Virus record (IMG/VR): IMGVR_UViG_3300035015_000011
Coordinates: 1 to 53,987 of that record
Direction: 5' to 3' (one strand)
DNA length: 53,987 bases
Origin: a virus
A program made the translations under genes and the position numbers. Below the pieces are notes generated by a model. It did no database searches. It was not told the DNA's origin and saw only the letters and a list, made by a program, of their open reading frames with translations. Shown here one piece after another: positions 22,540 to 31,540 of this stretch (position 1 is the first letter of the stretch; each line of letters starts with the position of its first letter).

Positions 22540-24506
22540 ACCAGATCGTCGTTGAGACGGCCAATGCCGAGCGCATCGCCTACGAGATTCTGCACGATGT
22601 CCTGAAGCCCGCGGCCAATGTCGACTATCTCGCATGGGCCGAAAACAACATCGTGTTCTCCGAACTGGAAAGCCCCGATTATCCGGGACCGTACAATCGG
22701 AGCCTGTTTCGCTACTTCGACGAGGTGCTGCGGGCGCTTTCGCCTGACGATCTCTGCCGCATCGTAACGCTGGCCAAGTCGGCGCAGATCGGCGGCACGG
22801 TCATCGCCAACATCTATACCGGCGGATCGATGGACATGGACCCTTCGTGGTTCCTGTATGTCCACCCGACGGAAAACAATGCCGAGCGCTGGAGCAAGAT
22901 GAAGCTTGCGCCGATGCTGCGCAACACGACATCGCTGACCGCTCTCTTTCCGAAGAAGAGCCGGGATGGTCTCGACAGCCTGCTGTACAAGGAGCGGGCC
23001 GACGGGCGCGGTGCCATCCAGATCTCGGGCGCCAATTCGGCGGCGTCTCTGAGCCAGGTGACGATGAAGCGGCAGGTCCAGGATGACCTGTCGAAATGGG
23101 AGAACAATTCGGGCGGTGACCCGGAAACGCAGGCCGACAGTCGTTCGCGCGGCGTGGAAGAGGCGAAGATCTTCAAGATCTCGACGCCGCTCGTTATGCC
23201 AGGCTGCCGGATTACGGCGAATTTCGAGGCGGGAAGCCAGGAATACCCTTATGTGCCGTGCCCGCATTGCGAGCACCGCCAAGTACTCGAATGGGAAAAC
23301 ATGCTGGCGAACCTCGACGAGGCAAAGCCAGAGGATGCCCATTTCACCTGCATTGAATGCGGGACCGAGATCCGGGAATATCATCGCCAAGCGATGGTCG
23401 ACCAGATCGAGTGGCGGGCGCGTAACCCGGTCCAGAAGCGGTTCCATCGATCGTTCTATATCTGGTCTGCCTACAGCCCGTTGCAGAGCTGGGAGCGTAT
23501 TGCTCGCGAGTGGCTCAGCGCCAAGGGAGATCCTGCCTCCGAGCAGACCTTCCTGAACGACACGGTGGGCAAGGCCTATGTGACGCTGGGCGAGGCGCCG
23601 CCCTGGGAGACGCTGCGCGATCGCGGGGCCAATTCGGACTATCCGCGCGGTCGGATACCCGCCGGCGGGATCATCCTGACGATGGGGATCGACTGCCAGG
23701 ACGATCGCGTCGAGTGGCAGCTCGTCGCCTTTGGCCGGAACTTTCGGCGCTTTGTCGTCGACTATGGGGTGATCCCCGGTCACATCTCGGACCAGACCTG
23801 CCGCGACCGGCTCGACGCGCTGCTCGGACAGACCTGGCCGAACAGCTACGGGCGGCGGATCGGTCTCGATAAGGTCGGCATCGACGGCAACGCCTATACC
23901 GAGGATGTCTGGGACTGGGCCAAGCGGCATCCGGCGAGCAAACTCGTCATGGTGCGCGGTGGCAACAGTGACAATGCACCGCTGACCCAGCGGGTGAAGA
24001 AGGAACGCAACGTCAAGACCGGCAAGCTGCTGCGATATTCGAAGCGGTTCTACACCTTCAACGCCTCGGTACTGAAAATGGCACTCTATCGCAACGTCGC
24101 CAAACTCGATCCCCTCGAGCGCGGCTATGTGGCGTTTCCGACCGGGCTCGATGACGAATACTTCAGGCAGCTCACCTCCGAGCGCCGGGTGCCGAAGAAG
24201 CGCAAGGACGGCTTCACGGAATACAAATGGGAAAAGGAACCCAACCAGGCCAACGAAGGCCTGGATACGATGAACCAGGCGGAAGTCGCAGCCTTGCTGT
24301 TCGGGCTTCGTGGTCTTCCGGACAAGATCTGGGACCGCATGGAAGCCGAGCGGGAATCGGCGCCGACTGATGCGCAGCTCGATTTCGAGGACGGGCTTTT
24401 TGCCGTGGCCTTTCGGCCCGAGCAGCTTGCGAAACCGCCACAGACGACTGAACAGAAAACGGCACTCAAAGCGCCCAAAGAAAACAGGTGGAAGAAGCGG
24501 AAATGA
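22536..24506 (+). CDS. Terminase large subunit (lambda GpA family)
   Basis: 656 residues, normal for GpA. The N-terminus has the family block NIVFSELESPDYPGPYNRSLF, followed by the ATPase P-loop region VTLAKSAQIGGTV (about residue 80), a zinc motif CPHCEH plus CIECGTE (residues 244-275) and the nuclease domain with MGIDCQDDRVEW and DKVGIDGNAYTEDVW. It cuts concatemers and pumps DNA into the head. GpA-type terminases are commonly cos packagers, so a cohesive-end site is expected nearby. Overlaps the small subunit and portal genes by four bases each. Confidence 0.95.
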   Translation: MNQIVVETANAERIAYEILHDVLKPAANVDYLAWAENNIVFSELESPDYPGPYNRSLFRYFDEVLRALSPDDLCRIVTLAKSAQIGGTVIANIYTGGSMDMDPSWFLYVHPTENNAERWSKMKLAPMLRNTTSLTALFPKKSRDGLDSLLYKERADGRGAIQISGANSAASLSQVTMKRQVQDDLSKWENNSGGDPETQADSRSRGVEEAKIFKISTPLVMPGCRITANFEAGSQEYPYVPCPHCEHRQVLEWENMLANLDEAKPEDAHFTCIECGTEIREYHRQAMVDQIEWRARNPVQKRFHRSFYIWSAYSPLQSWERIAREWLSAKGDPASEQTFLNDTVGKAYVTLGEAPPWETLRDRGANSDYPRGRIPAGGIILTMGIDCQDDRVEWQLVAFGRNFRRFVVDYGVIPGHISDQTCRDRLDALLGQTWPNSYGRRIGLDKVGIDGNAYTEDVWDWAKRHPASKLVMVRGGNSDNAPLTQRVKKERNVKTGKLLRYSKRFYTFNASVLKMALYRNVAKLDPLERGYVAFPTGLDDEYFRQLTSERRVPKKRKDGFTEYKWEKEPNQANEGLDTMNQAEVAALLFGLRGLPDKIWDRMEAERESAPTDAQLDFEDGLFAVAFRPEQLAKPPQTTEQKTALKAPKENRWKKRK

Positions 24507-26134
24507 CCGAGAAGGTACGGATGAGGGTGCAGGCCGGCAGTCGACCGGCGCCCGAGGTCCGTCCCGTGGGCCAGCCGTCGACGCCGCGGCCACGCTCGGC
24601 TTACATGCGCGATACCCAGTCCGGTGTGATCGCTGCCCGGCCGGCCTCTCTTCGCGAGCATCGCGACGAGGTACGCCGGATCTGGACACGGGCTGCCGGG
24701 CTTACCATGGACCTGCTGCAGAACTCCGGCCGGCTGCGTGGTGCTGCCGACCAGATCCTGGCCGATACGGTGGGTGTCGAGCTGCAGCTCAATCCGAAGC
24801 CGCAGATCGCGGATCTCGGCTATTCGCCAGAAGAGATCACGGCGCTGTCGCGCCTGATGAAACAGGTCTGGAAGGTTCATTCCTGGAACCCGCTGGAATA
24901 CGATTTCCGTGCCAAGGCGAACAATGCGCAGCATGTAGACATCGGGCTGCGCAACTGGATGGCCTATGGCGAAAGTACAGGGATCAGCATCTATGTGCCT
25001 CGCGCCCAGAGGCTGCCTGGCACGAAGACCGGCTGGAAGTTCCTGCTGTCCTCGCCCTACAAGCTCACGCAAGACACGAGCGACGTCGAAGGTCTGTATC
25101 AGGGCGTCATTCATGACGCCTTCGGACGGCCTGTTGCCTACCGCTTCGAAGAGAAACGTGACGGCCTGACCCAGAAGGTGACCTATGCTGCGCGCGATGC
25201 CGATGGCCGGCAGCTTGTCATGCATGCATTCGACCCGTTTTCGGCTGAAGATGTGCGCGGCATCTCGCCGATGGTGCCGACCTTCCGCAAGTATCTGATG
25301 GCGGAGAATGTCGACGACGCCAATGCGCAGGTGCGATTCCTGCAGACCATCTACGCGGCCGTGCTGAAGAGCGACAAACCGAGTGCCGAGGCATTCGAAG
25401 CCTTCGAAGCGATGGCTCAGGCTAACGTAGATGGGGCGAGCGAGCTGACCGGCGACTTCGTCAACTACTTCAAGGCCCAGCTCGACAAGGCCGCCGAAAG
25501 CGAAATTCGTCTCGGCGCGGGGGCCGGCGTTTCTCATCTGGCGCCAGGCGAGGACCTGGAATTCAAGAACGTCACTGCGCCGGGCCCGGAGAACTCCGAG
25601 TTCATGGCCTCGCTACATCGCGAGACGGCTCGCGCGCTCGGCATGAGCTATGGCGGTTACACGCTCGACTACACCAAGGCGACCTATGCTAGCACCAACA
25701 TGGAGAATTCGGCCATCTGGCCGGTGACCCGTCGTCGCACCGATCGCATCGCTTCGCCGCATGTGCTGGTGCCCTATGCGAACGTGATGGACGAAGCGAT
25801 CGAGGAAGGCCGAATCCAGATCAAGGGCGGGCTCGACGTCTATCGCGCCCATCGCGAGCAGTTTCTTTGGGCGACCTGCAACGGTCCCGCCAAGCCGACG
25901 GCCGACGACGAGAAGCGGGCGCGCGCTGCCAGCGAGCGGATCGCCAACGGGACCGGCGACATCGAGGTAGAATGCGCAGAGCTCGGTCTCGATCCGGAAG
26001 AGGTCTTCGAAAGCCGCCAACGGTGGCACGAAAAATACAAGGATGCCGAGATGCCGTCGCCATTCGAGCGAGGGCAGGCATCCAAGTCGGCAACCGCAGC
26101 GGACGAAAACCAGAATCAGCGAGGCGCCGCGTGA
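24503..26134 (+). CDS. Portal protein (lambda gpB family)
   Basis: 543 residues from the ATG overlapping the terminase stop. Family blocks include LREHRDEVRRIWTRAAGLTMD near the N-terminus, ALSRLMKQVWKVHSWNPLEYD, TGWKFLLSSPYKLTQ, LHRETARALGMSYGGYTLDYTKATYAS (written here in part) and a C-terminal acidic helix. It forms the twelve-subunit ring through which DNA enters and to which the tail is joined. Confidence 0.93.
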   Translation: MTEKVRMRVQAGSRPAPEVRPVGQPSTPRPRSAYMRDTQSGVIAARPASLREHRDEVRRIWTRAAGLTMDLLQNSGRLRGAADQILADTVGVELQLNPKPQIADLGYSPEEITALSRLMKQVWKVHSWNPLEYDFRAKANNAQHVDIGLRNWMAYGESTGISIYVPRAQRLPGTKTGWKFLLSSPYKLTQDTSDVEGLYQGVIHDAFGRPVAYRFEEKRDGLTQKVTYAARDADGRQLVMHAFDPFSAEDVRGISPMVPTFRKYLMAENVDDANAQVRFLQTIYAAVLKSDKPSAEAFEAFEAMAQANVDGASELTGDFVNYFKAQLDKAAESEIRLGAGAGVSHLAPGEDLEFKNVTAPGPENSEFMASLHRETARALGMSYGGYTLDYTKATYASTNMENSAIWPVTRRRTDRIASPHVLVPYANVMDEAIEEGRIQIKGGLDVYRAHREQFLWATCNGPAKPTADDEKRARAASERIANGTGDIEVECAELGLDPEEVFESRQRWHEKYKDAEMPSPFERGQASKSATAADENQNQRGAA

Positions 26135-26400
26135 GCAACACGGTCAAGATTGGCGGCGTGCTCGTCGATATCGATGATCCCTGCGCTCTTTATGCGGCGC
26201 TTGCCGCGGCCAAGGCCAAACGCCTCGCGGGTGGCCAGGTCGAGGAAAGCGAGATCCGTTCTCCGGTCATGCACCAGCGCCTGAAGGTCGCTTCGTCCAC
26301 CATCGCCGAGATCGATAAGGAACTGGTGCGGCTTCAGGCCGCCTGCCAGGCCAAGACGACCGGATGCCGTCCGGGGCGGCGCTGGCCGCTGAGATACTGA
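26131..26400 (+). CDS. Small head-tail joining-like protein (gpW position)
   Basis: 89 residues, GTG start overlapping the portal stop (GTGA). Begins with a beta hairpin TVKIGGVLVDIDDPCALYAAL, then two helices including STIAEIDKELVRLQAACQ. Small size, fold pattern and position between portal and protease fit the gpW or gpW-like family, which stabilises packaged DNA and connects the tail, although lambda W lies before the portal. Similarity is weak. Confidence 0.6.
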   Translation: MSNTVKIGGVLVDIDDPCALYAALAAAKAKRLAGGQVEESEIRSPVMHQRLKVASSTIAEIDKELVRLQAACQAKTTGCRPGRRWPLRY

Positions 26401-26409
26401 GGACTTGCA

Positions 26410-27330
26410 ATGAGCTTTCGATTTGCCCAGATCGCACAGCGGCTGTTCGACACGCCGCTGATGTATGACGCGCGCAAGGCGGAAGCCTTCCTGCATGGAC
26501 TTGGCAGCCGCATTGCGGGCGACACCATCGTGATCGCCAACCCGGAAGGCGCGGTCGATCACGTCGCCGGGGCCAATGGCCGGCCGCTTGCCGGCAAGAT
26601 CGGTGGACGTATCGAGCGGGCCTATACGCGCGCCAACATGCTGCCGTTCGACATGGTCGACAATGTCGCGATCATTCCCGTGGAGGGGAGCCTCGTGCAC
26701 AAGGGTGCCTGGCTTGGCAACTCTTCGGGCGAGACATCCTATCAGGGGCTGCAGGCGCAGATCGCGGTGGCGCGCAAGTCGAACCAGGTGAAGGGCGTTG
26801 TCTTAGAATATGACAGCTATGGCGGCGAGGTGAATGGCGGCTTTGAGACCGCGCGCGACATTGCGCTGCTCTCGAAGGAAAAGCCGACGATCTCGATCCT
26901 GACCGACTGGGCCTATTCTGCCGGTTACCTTCTGGCGTCCCAGAGCCGGCAGATCGTCATGCCGCGATATGGCGGCACGGGTTCGATCGGCGTGATCATG
27001 ATCCATGCCGATTATTCGCAGCAGCTCGAAGACAACGGCATCAAGCTCACCATCATCCGCTCCGGCAAGAAGAAGGCCGATGGGAACCCCTTCGAACCGC
27101 TGAACTCGGAGGTGGCCGAGAAGTGGCAGGCCCAGGCCGATGTCATTCGGCAGGAGTTTGCTGCCGCCGTCGCGCAGGGTCGCAAAAACCGGATCACGAA
27201 GGCGAAAGCCCTTTCGACCGAGGCGGCCGTGTTCGATGCCGATGAGGCTATTGCCATGGGGCTTGCCGATGCAATCGGCGATCCGGTTGAGGCCTTCGAC
27301 ACCTTTGTCAGGGAAGTGAACCGGGGCTAA
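26410..27330 (+). CDS. S49-family head maturation protease (lambda gpC type)
   Basis: 306 residues. The S49/SppA-like core starts near MVDNVAIIPVEGSLVHKGAW. GVVLEYDSYGGEVNGGFE is the oxyanion strand. The nucleophile is probably the Ser in DWAYSAGYLLAS (about residue 172), and the general-base Lys is in IRSGKKKADGNPFEP (about 222). It processes the portal and scaffold during capsid assembly. The scaffold-like protein is encoded by the next gene rather than fused. Confidence 0.93.
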   Translation: MSFRFAQIAQRLFDTPLMYDARKAEAFLHGLGSRIAGDTIVIANPEGAVDHVAGANGRPLAGKIGGRIERAYTRANMLPFDMVDNVAIIPVEGSLVHKGAWLGNSSGETSYQGLQAQIAVARKSNQVKGVVLEYDSYGGEVNGGFETARDIALLSKEKPTISILTDWAYSAGYLLASQSRQIVMPRYGGTGSIGVIMIHADYSQQLEDNGIKLTIIRSGKKKADGNPFEPLNSEVAEKWQAQADVIRQEFAAAVAQGRKNRITKAKALSTEAAVFDADEAIAMGLADAIGDPVEAFDTFVREVNRG

Positions 27331-27347
27331 CCCCGAGGAGAAAAACC

Positions 27348-27953
27348 ATGACCAGTCTGTTCTCAGCCATCCGGAGCGCCGTGCGCTCGGGCACGGCGGA
27401 CCATGTCCTCGACCATGCCGAGGGTGAACCGGGTGCCACCGCACTCAATCCCGAAACGCCTCACCACGAGGCTACCACCGAAGGAGGCAACATGTCTGGA
27501 AACCAGACTGTAGCCGGTGCAGCGCAGGCTGCCACCGCAATCACCGCCGCCGTCGCCGCCGCCTCCGGTGGTGCCGACGGCTTCAAGACTGCCACGGAGC
27601 GCATGCAGGCGATCCTTGGCGCAGACGGCATCAAGGGCGATGGCAAACGCATGGCGGCTGCCCTCGACCTCGCCACCGCATCGCCGGACATGGCGGCAGA
27701 TGCCGTGGTCGCTTTCGTGACGGCGAATGTGCCGGCCAGCACGACGACGGCCTCTTCCGAACCCGCAGCAGCGGCTGCTGCGACCGCCCCAGCCGCTACC
27801 CAGCCGAAGCCCGCGGCCGGTGCCTACGAGGCATCGGTCCAGGCCGCCGCATCGCTCGCCATGCCGGGCGGTTCGTCCGCCCAGGCGAGCGGATCCCAGA
27901 TCAACCGTGACGCCATCTTCGCTGCGCGTCGCATCGCCCCGAAGGGAGTCTGA
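27348..27953 (+). CDS. Scaffold-like Ala-rich capsid assembly protein, with a nested internal start
   Basis: 201 residues. The first 48 are polar. The rest contains a helical block DGFKTATERMQAILGADGIK and a long Ala/Pro/Thr-rich disordered part ending INRDAIFAARRIAPKGV. Position after the protease and before gpD matches lambda Nu3, the scaffold. A second strong ribosome site (AGGAGG, 27482-27487) lies five bases before an in-frame ATG at 27492, so a 153-residue short form is likely, as with the nested C/Nu3 pair in lambda. The first start also has GAGGAG. Confidence 0.7.
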   Translation: MTSLFSAIRSAVRSGTADHVLDHAEGEPGATALNPETPHHEATTEGGNMSGNQTVAGAAQAATAITAAVAAASGGADGFKTATERMQAILGADGIKGDGKRMAAALDLATASPDMAADAVVAFVTANVPASTTTASSEPAAAAAATAPAATQPKPAAGAYEASVQAAASLAMPGGSSAQASGSQINRDAIFAARRIAPKGV

Positions 27954-27955
27954 TC

Positions 27956-28612
27956 ATGCCCACGACTTTCACCGAAACCCCGCGTGATCTGGCGTTCCTT
28001 CTTTCTGAAGCGAACGGCATGCTTTCGCGTGAAGCGATCACCATCCTGTCCGGCGAGGGCAAACTCTCCGCCGGGACCGTGCTTGGCAAGATCCTTTACG
28101 GTGCCGCCACCGCCGCTGCCAAGAGCGGCGGCAACACGGGCAACGGCACCATCAGTGCCGTCACCGTGATCGGCGGCTCCGGTGCCAAGACCGGTGTCTA
28201 CAAGCTGCGCTTCACGGCGGCCACGACGTGGAACCTCGTCGACCCTGATGGTTTCGAGGTTGGGTCCGGCGTCAATGGCGCGGCCAATGCCAATGATCTC
28301 GCTTTCACCACCACGGCAGGCGGTACCCCCTTCGTAGCCGGCGACGGCTTCGACATCACCGTGGCAGCCGGGAGCGGCAAGTATGTCGCCAGCCCGAATG
28401 CGCTCACCGCCGGCAAGGAAGGCGCGGAAATCGCCTGCGCTGTTCTCGCCTACGAGACCGATGCGACCTCGGCCGATGCCACGGCTGTGGCGATCACCAA
28501 CGACGCCGAAGTCAAGACGCTGATGCTGGTCTATGCGGCCAGCGTCAACGACTCCACGAAGAAGGCCGCGAAGCTGACCCAGCTCCGCGCCGTCACCATC
28601 AAGGCACGATAA
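27956..28612 (+). CDS. Head decoration protein (lambda gpD family) with an inserted domain
   Basis: 218 residues, about twice lambda gpD. The gpD core starts FTETPRDLAFLLSEANGMLS and ILSGEGKLSAGTVLGKI, and resumes around GKEGAEIACAVLAYETDATS to LTQLRAVTIKAR. Between them, residues about 45-135 hold a Gly/Thr/Ala-rich beta domain (GNTGNGTISAVTVIGG, then TAATTWNLVDPDGFEVG) found inserted in many decoration proteins. It trimerises on the capsid surface to stabilise the expanded shell. Ribosome site GGGAG in the short gap from the previous gene. Confidence 0.9.
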   Translation: MPTTFTETPRDLAFLLSEANGMLSREAITILSGEGKLSAGTVLGKILYGAATAAAKSGGNTGNGTISAVTVIGGSGAKTGVYKLRFTAATTWNLVDPDGFEVGSGVNGAANANDLAFTTTAGGTPFVAGDGFDITVAAGSGKYVASPNALTAGKEGAEIACAVLAYETDATSADATAVAITNDAEVKTLMLVYAASVNDSTKKAAKLTQLRAVTIKAR

Positions 28613-28623
28613 GGAGAACGATC

Positions 28624-29634
28624 ATGCCCGCACCGAATGTCCACGATGCCGATCCGTTCAGCCTTGAAAGCCTGACGGCGGCGATCAATGCCGTGCCCTA
28701 CCGGCCCGGTCAGGTCAGCGCTTCCGGGATTTTTCAGGAAGACAGTGTCTCGACGACCGTCATCTCGATCGAGCAGCGCGACGGCAAGCTGTCGCTGATC
28801 GAACCGTCGCCGCGCGGCGGCCCCGGCGAAACGACCGATGACGAGACCCGCAAGAAGATCCCGTTCAACGTCCCGCACTACCAGCGCGACGATACGGTCT
28901 ATGCCGACGAGGTCCAGGGTGTCCGCGAATTCGGCACCGAAAACGCTGCCGAAACGGTGATCAATCGCGTCAACCGCAAGGCCCAGCGCCATGCGCAGGA
29001 TCTGACGATGACGCTGGAACACCAGCGCGTCGGAGCGCTGAAGGGGATCGTCCTCTCCAAGTCCGGCGGCACGCTTCTCAATCTCTACAACGCCTTCGGC
29101 GTCGCAGTTCCGGCCGATGTTTCGCTGGAACTCGATGTGACCACGACCAACGTCATGTCCCTCTGGCAGGACGTGATCTATTCGATCGAGGATGCGCTCG
29201 ACGAAACCTATTCCGGCATCCATGTGTTCACGGGCCGTGACTTCCACAAGGCGCTCTGGCAGCACAAGTCAGTCACCGACACCTTCCTGTATCACAGTGG
29301 TGCCGAAGTTCTCCGCAGCGACGTCCCCGACACCTTCACCTGGGGCAATGCGACTTGGGAGCGGTATCGGACCGGGGCGAAGGCCACCGCCGATCTCGGC
29401 TCTCCCTACATCGCGGCCAACGAAGCCCGCGTTGCGATCCTGGGTGTCGATGACCTCTACATCACCCGGTTTGCGCCCGCCGACTACAACGAGACGGTTA
29501 ACACGCTGGGTCTCCCGTTCTACGCCAAGGCGATCGCGAAGTCGAACGACAAGGGTTACGACCTCGAAGTCCAGTCCAACCCGATCTCGATCTGCACCCG
29601 CCCGCAGGTCCTGCGCAAGCTGACGCTGACCTGA
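28624..29634 (+). CDS. Major capsid protein (lambda gpE family)
   Basis: 336 residues, as expected for gpE-type proteins. Recognisable blocks are DPFSLESLTAAINAVPYRPG, TTVISIEQRDGKLSLIEPSPRG, GTENAAETVINRVNRKAQRH, and the C-terminal DYNETVNTLGLPFYAKAI with VQSNPISICTRPQVL. It builds the icosahedral head (HK97 fold). Preceded by AAGGAG and followed by a 9-bp-stem hairpin, consistent with high expression. Confidence 0.95.
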   Translation: MPAPNVHDADPFSLESLTAAINAVPYRPGQVSASGIFQEDSVSTTVISIEQRDGKLSLIEPSPRGGPGETTDDETRKKIPFNVPHYQRDDTVYADEVQGVREFGTENAAETVINRVNRKAQRHAQDLTMTLEHQRVGALKGIVLSKSGGTLLNLYNAFGVAVPADVSLELDVTTTNVMSLWQDVIYSIEDALDETYSGIHVFTGRDFHKALWQHKSVTDTFLYHSGAEVLRSDVPDTFTWGNATWERYRTGAKATADLGSPYIAANEARVAILGVDDLYITRFAPADYNETVNTLGLPFYAKAIAKSNDKGYDLEVQSNPISICTRPQVLRKLTLT

Positions 29635-29659
29635 GGCCGCGTTCCCTCTGGTCGACGCC

Positions 29660-29694
29660 GGAAGCCGGTCGTTTCTTCGGAATGGCCGGCTTCC
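29660..29694 (+). terminator. Hairpin after the major capsid gene
   Basis: GGAAGCCGG and CCGGCTTCC with a 17-base loop and TGTTCT behind it. Partial termination or RNA protection would set the ratio of capsid to downstream products. Confidence 0.5.
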
Positions 29695-29747
29695 TGTTCT
29701 CCAGCCGGAGCCTTCCGCTCCCGCTCGGCAACAGGAAGGATTTCACG

Positions 29748-30188
29748 ATGTCCGACAAGACGATTTCCATCATCTTTCCGCAGGGCGGAATCATCCCGGC
29801 TTCCATCATGAAGGCGGACAAGGATGTTCATGTCGACGCGCATGTGCCTGTCACGGTGCCGGAGCGCTACGGCCGTCATTTGATCGACGATCGCTTCGCG
29901 GTTGAGGTGCCGGCTGCCAAGGCCGAAGAGCCGAAGCCGGTCAAGAAGACTGCTGCGGAGAAGGCCGCCGAGAAGGCGGCGGCGGAAGAAGCTGCGCGGC
30001 TGGCCGCCGAGCAGGCTGCTGCGGACAAGGTGGCGGCCGAGAAGGCTGCCCAGATCGCTGCGGCCGAGAAGGCACTCGACGAGGCCAAGGCGCTGCTCGC
30101 CACCAGTGGCGCCGACCTGGTGGCGAAGGGTGAGGCGGAGCAGATGGTGGCGGCTGCCGAGGCGGCGCTGGCTGCGCTGCAGGCCTGA
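29748..30188 (+). CDS. Ala/Lys/Glu-rich coiled-coil protein (gpFI position)
   Basis: 146 residues. Residues 1-60 form a beta-rich domain (KTISIIFPQGGIIPASIMKA, VHVDAHVPVTVPERYGRHLI). The rest is one long helix of repeated KAAEKAAAEEAA and AAEKAALD-like heptads. Position after gpE matches lambda FI, which aids packaging and head completion and is also charged and helical. The start is the ATG with AGGAAGG; a longer frame runs into the hairpin and was rejected. Confidence 0.65.
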   Translation: MSDKTISIIFPQGGIIPASIMKADKDVHVDAHVPVTVPERYGRHLIDDRFAVEVPAAKAEEPKPVKKTAAEKAAEKAAAEEAARLAAEQAAADKVAAEKAAQIAAAEKALDEAKALLATSGADLVAKGEAEQMVAAAEAALAALQA

Positions 30189-30191
30189 CCG

Positions 30192-30596
30192 ATGGTCGAC
30201 TGGGATGGCGCTCGGGCGCTGATGGAGGAGACGGTGGCCGGCGTGTTCGACACGACGGTACTCGATCTCATTCCGGTCACGCAGGGCGTCTCCGTCAATT
30301 CCCTGCGGCAGCAGGACCCATCGCGGCCAGTCCAGCGCGTGATGGGCAGCATCCATCTGGAGCCGCCCAGCGACCGCGTCAGCCGCTTCCCGCCGGGTGA
30401 TCCCGGTGCAGGACGCACCGTCAGCTACGAGGCCGTGATGACGGCACGGGTCACGGACTGGGTCTGGATCCCGAAAAAGGACGACAAGGTGATCGACGTG
30501 GCGAAGTCCGAGGCCTGGCAGGTCGAGGCGCGCGAAAGCGACGGATCGAGCCGGATCGCCTTCTATCTGTCGAGGGCTCGCCATGTTGGCGGCTGA
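30192..30596 (+). CDS. Head completion / head-tail joining-like protein
   Basis: 134 residues, four bases after the previous gene. It begins MVDWDGARALMEETVAGVFD, contains SYEAVMTARVTDWVWIPKKDD and ends HVGG. The size and place (directly after the capsid cluster, before tail genes) suggest a neck protein like lambda FII or Mu gp36/37. No firm family match. Overlaps the next gene by 14 bases. Confidence 0.6.
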   Translation: MVDWDGARALMEETVAGVFDTTVLDLIPVTQGVSVNSLRQQDPSRPVQRVMGSIHLEPPSDRVSRFPPGDPGAGRTVSYEAVMTARVTDWVWIPKKDDKVIDVAKSEAWQVEARESDGSSRIAFYLSRARHVGG

Positions 30597-31326
30597 AGCG
30601 GTCCGACTGGTCGCGATAGAGATCCTGTCGCCGACGGCGGCGAATCTTGCGGGCACCGGCTTTCCGACACTTGCGGGCCCGCGGGTGTTCGACAGCCGGG
30701 CCGCCTCGCTCGACGAGATCGACCGCTCGAAGGACTACACGCCGGTAATCTCGGTCTATACCCGGCGAAGCACGACCGCACCGCGCGGGCCGGCCAGCAG
30801 TTTCGTCGACTTCGAAGCCTCGACGGTCCTCGAAGTTGTAGCCGAGCTCGCCGTCGTGGCACGCGATGTCGATACGATCCCGGGGCAGAACCCGGAATAT
30901 GTCGATGCGATGGCCGACGGCGACCCGGCGGCGCGGCTGGTGCTCGGCGCGCTGGGTGGGCAGATACGTTTCCTCCTGACGCGCAGCGCCAAGGGGGCTC
31001 CCTGGCGGCAGCTGGTTCGGCAGGTCAACAGCTTCACGGTCGAGACTTTTGCTGTTCCGGAATTCGGTCTTCGCTTCCAGCGTCAGTCGCTCGTCTTCGA
31101 TCTTTCGATCCAGGACGATGATTTCCTCACCTCGTCCAACGGGCTTCCGGAGCCGCTGCGCTCGGTGGCCGCGAACCTGCCTGACGGCAGCTATGCCAAG
31201 GGCAAGCTCGCCGAGCTCGCCGGCCACTTCCTGGCGGAAACGCCGGATGCGCTCACCGAAATCGCCGGCACGATAGGTCTGCCGGGCTCCGAAGAGCTGA
31301 CCGGTGGCTGGTCGTCCGGCACCTGA
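30583..31326 (+). CDS. Structural protein of the neck or tail terminator region
   Basis: 247 residues. Segments include IDRSKDYTPVISVYTRRST, DFEASTVLEVVAELAVVARD, LVLGALGGQIRFLLTRS and LRFQRQSLVFDLSIQDDDFL, a beta-sandwich pattern seen in tail terminator or completion proteins. It lies just before the DUF2635 and sheath genes. Function assigned by position only. Mu-like phages usually have a smaller gp37 here. Confidence 0.6.
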   Translation: MLAAEAVRLVAIEILSPTAANLAGTGFPTLAGPRVFDSRAASLDEIDRSKDYTPVISVYTRRSTTAPRGPASSFVDFEASTVLEVVAELAVVARDVDTIPGQNPEYVDAMADGDPAARLVLGALGGQIRFLLTRSAKGAPWRQLVRQVNSFTVETFAVPEFGLRFQRQSLVFDLSIQDDDFLTSSNGLPEPLRSVAANLPDGSYAKGKLAELAGHFLAETPDALTEIAGTIGLPGSEELTGGWSSGT

Positions 31327-31339
31327 ACCAGAGGACAAG

Positions 31340-31540
31340 ATGTCAAAACTCTATGTGGCCGCTCCCGGCCGCACGATCCCCGGCGGCTGGCCGGAGGCGG
31401 GTCGCGCGATCGACGAGCTTTCCAGGATGCATCGCCGCTTCATTCAGGACGGCGACCTGATCGAAAAGCCGGACGCTCCGGCACGGACCAAACGGCCGGC
31501 GAGCCCGGACCTGAAGAAGGAGAATACCCATGGCGAGTAA
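31340..31540 (+). CDS. DUF2635-like protein preceding the tail sheath
   Basis: 66 residues. LYVAAPGRTIPGG, then a helix, then RRFIQDGDLIEKPD match the short DUF2635 family, which lies directly upstream of the sheath gene in Mu-like phages. A basic, disordered C-terminus follows. Preceded by GAGGACA, and overlaps the sheath start by 11 bases. Role unknown. Confidence 0.78.
   Translation: MSKLYVAAPGRTIPGGWPEAGRAIDELSRMHRRFIQDGDLIEKPDAPARTKRPASPDLKKENTHGE

Noticed and set aside
22485-24689. 734-residue minus-strand frame opposite the terminase
   Set aside because: Shadow of the GpA gene; no recognisable domains and a typical GC-rich antisense composition.
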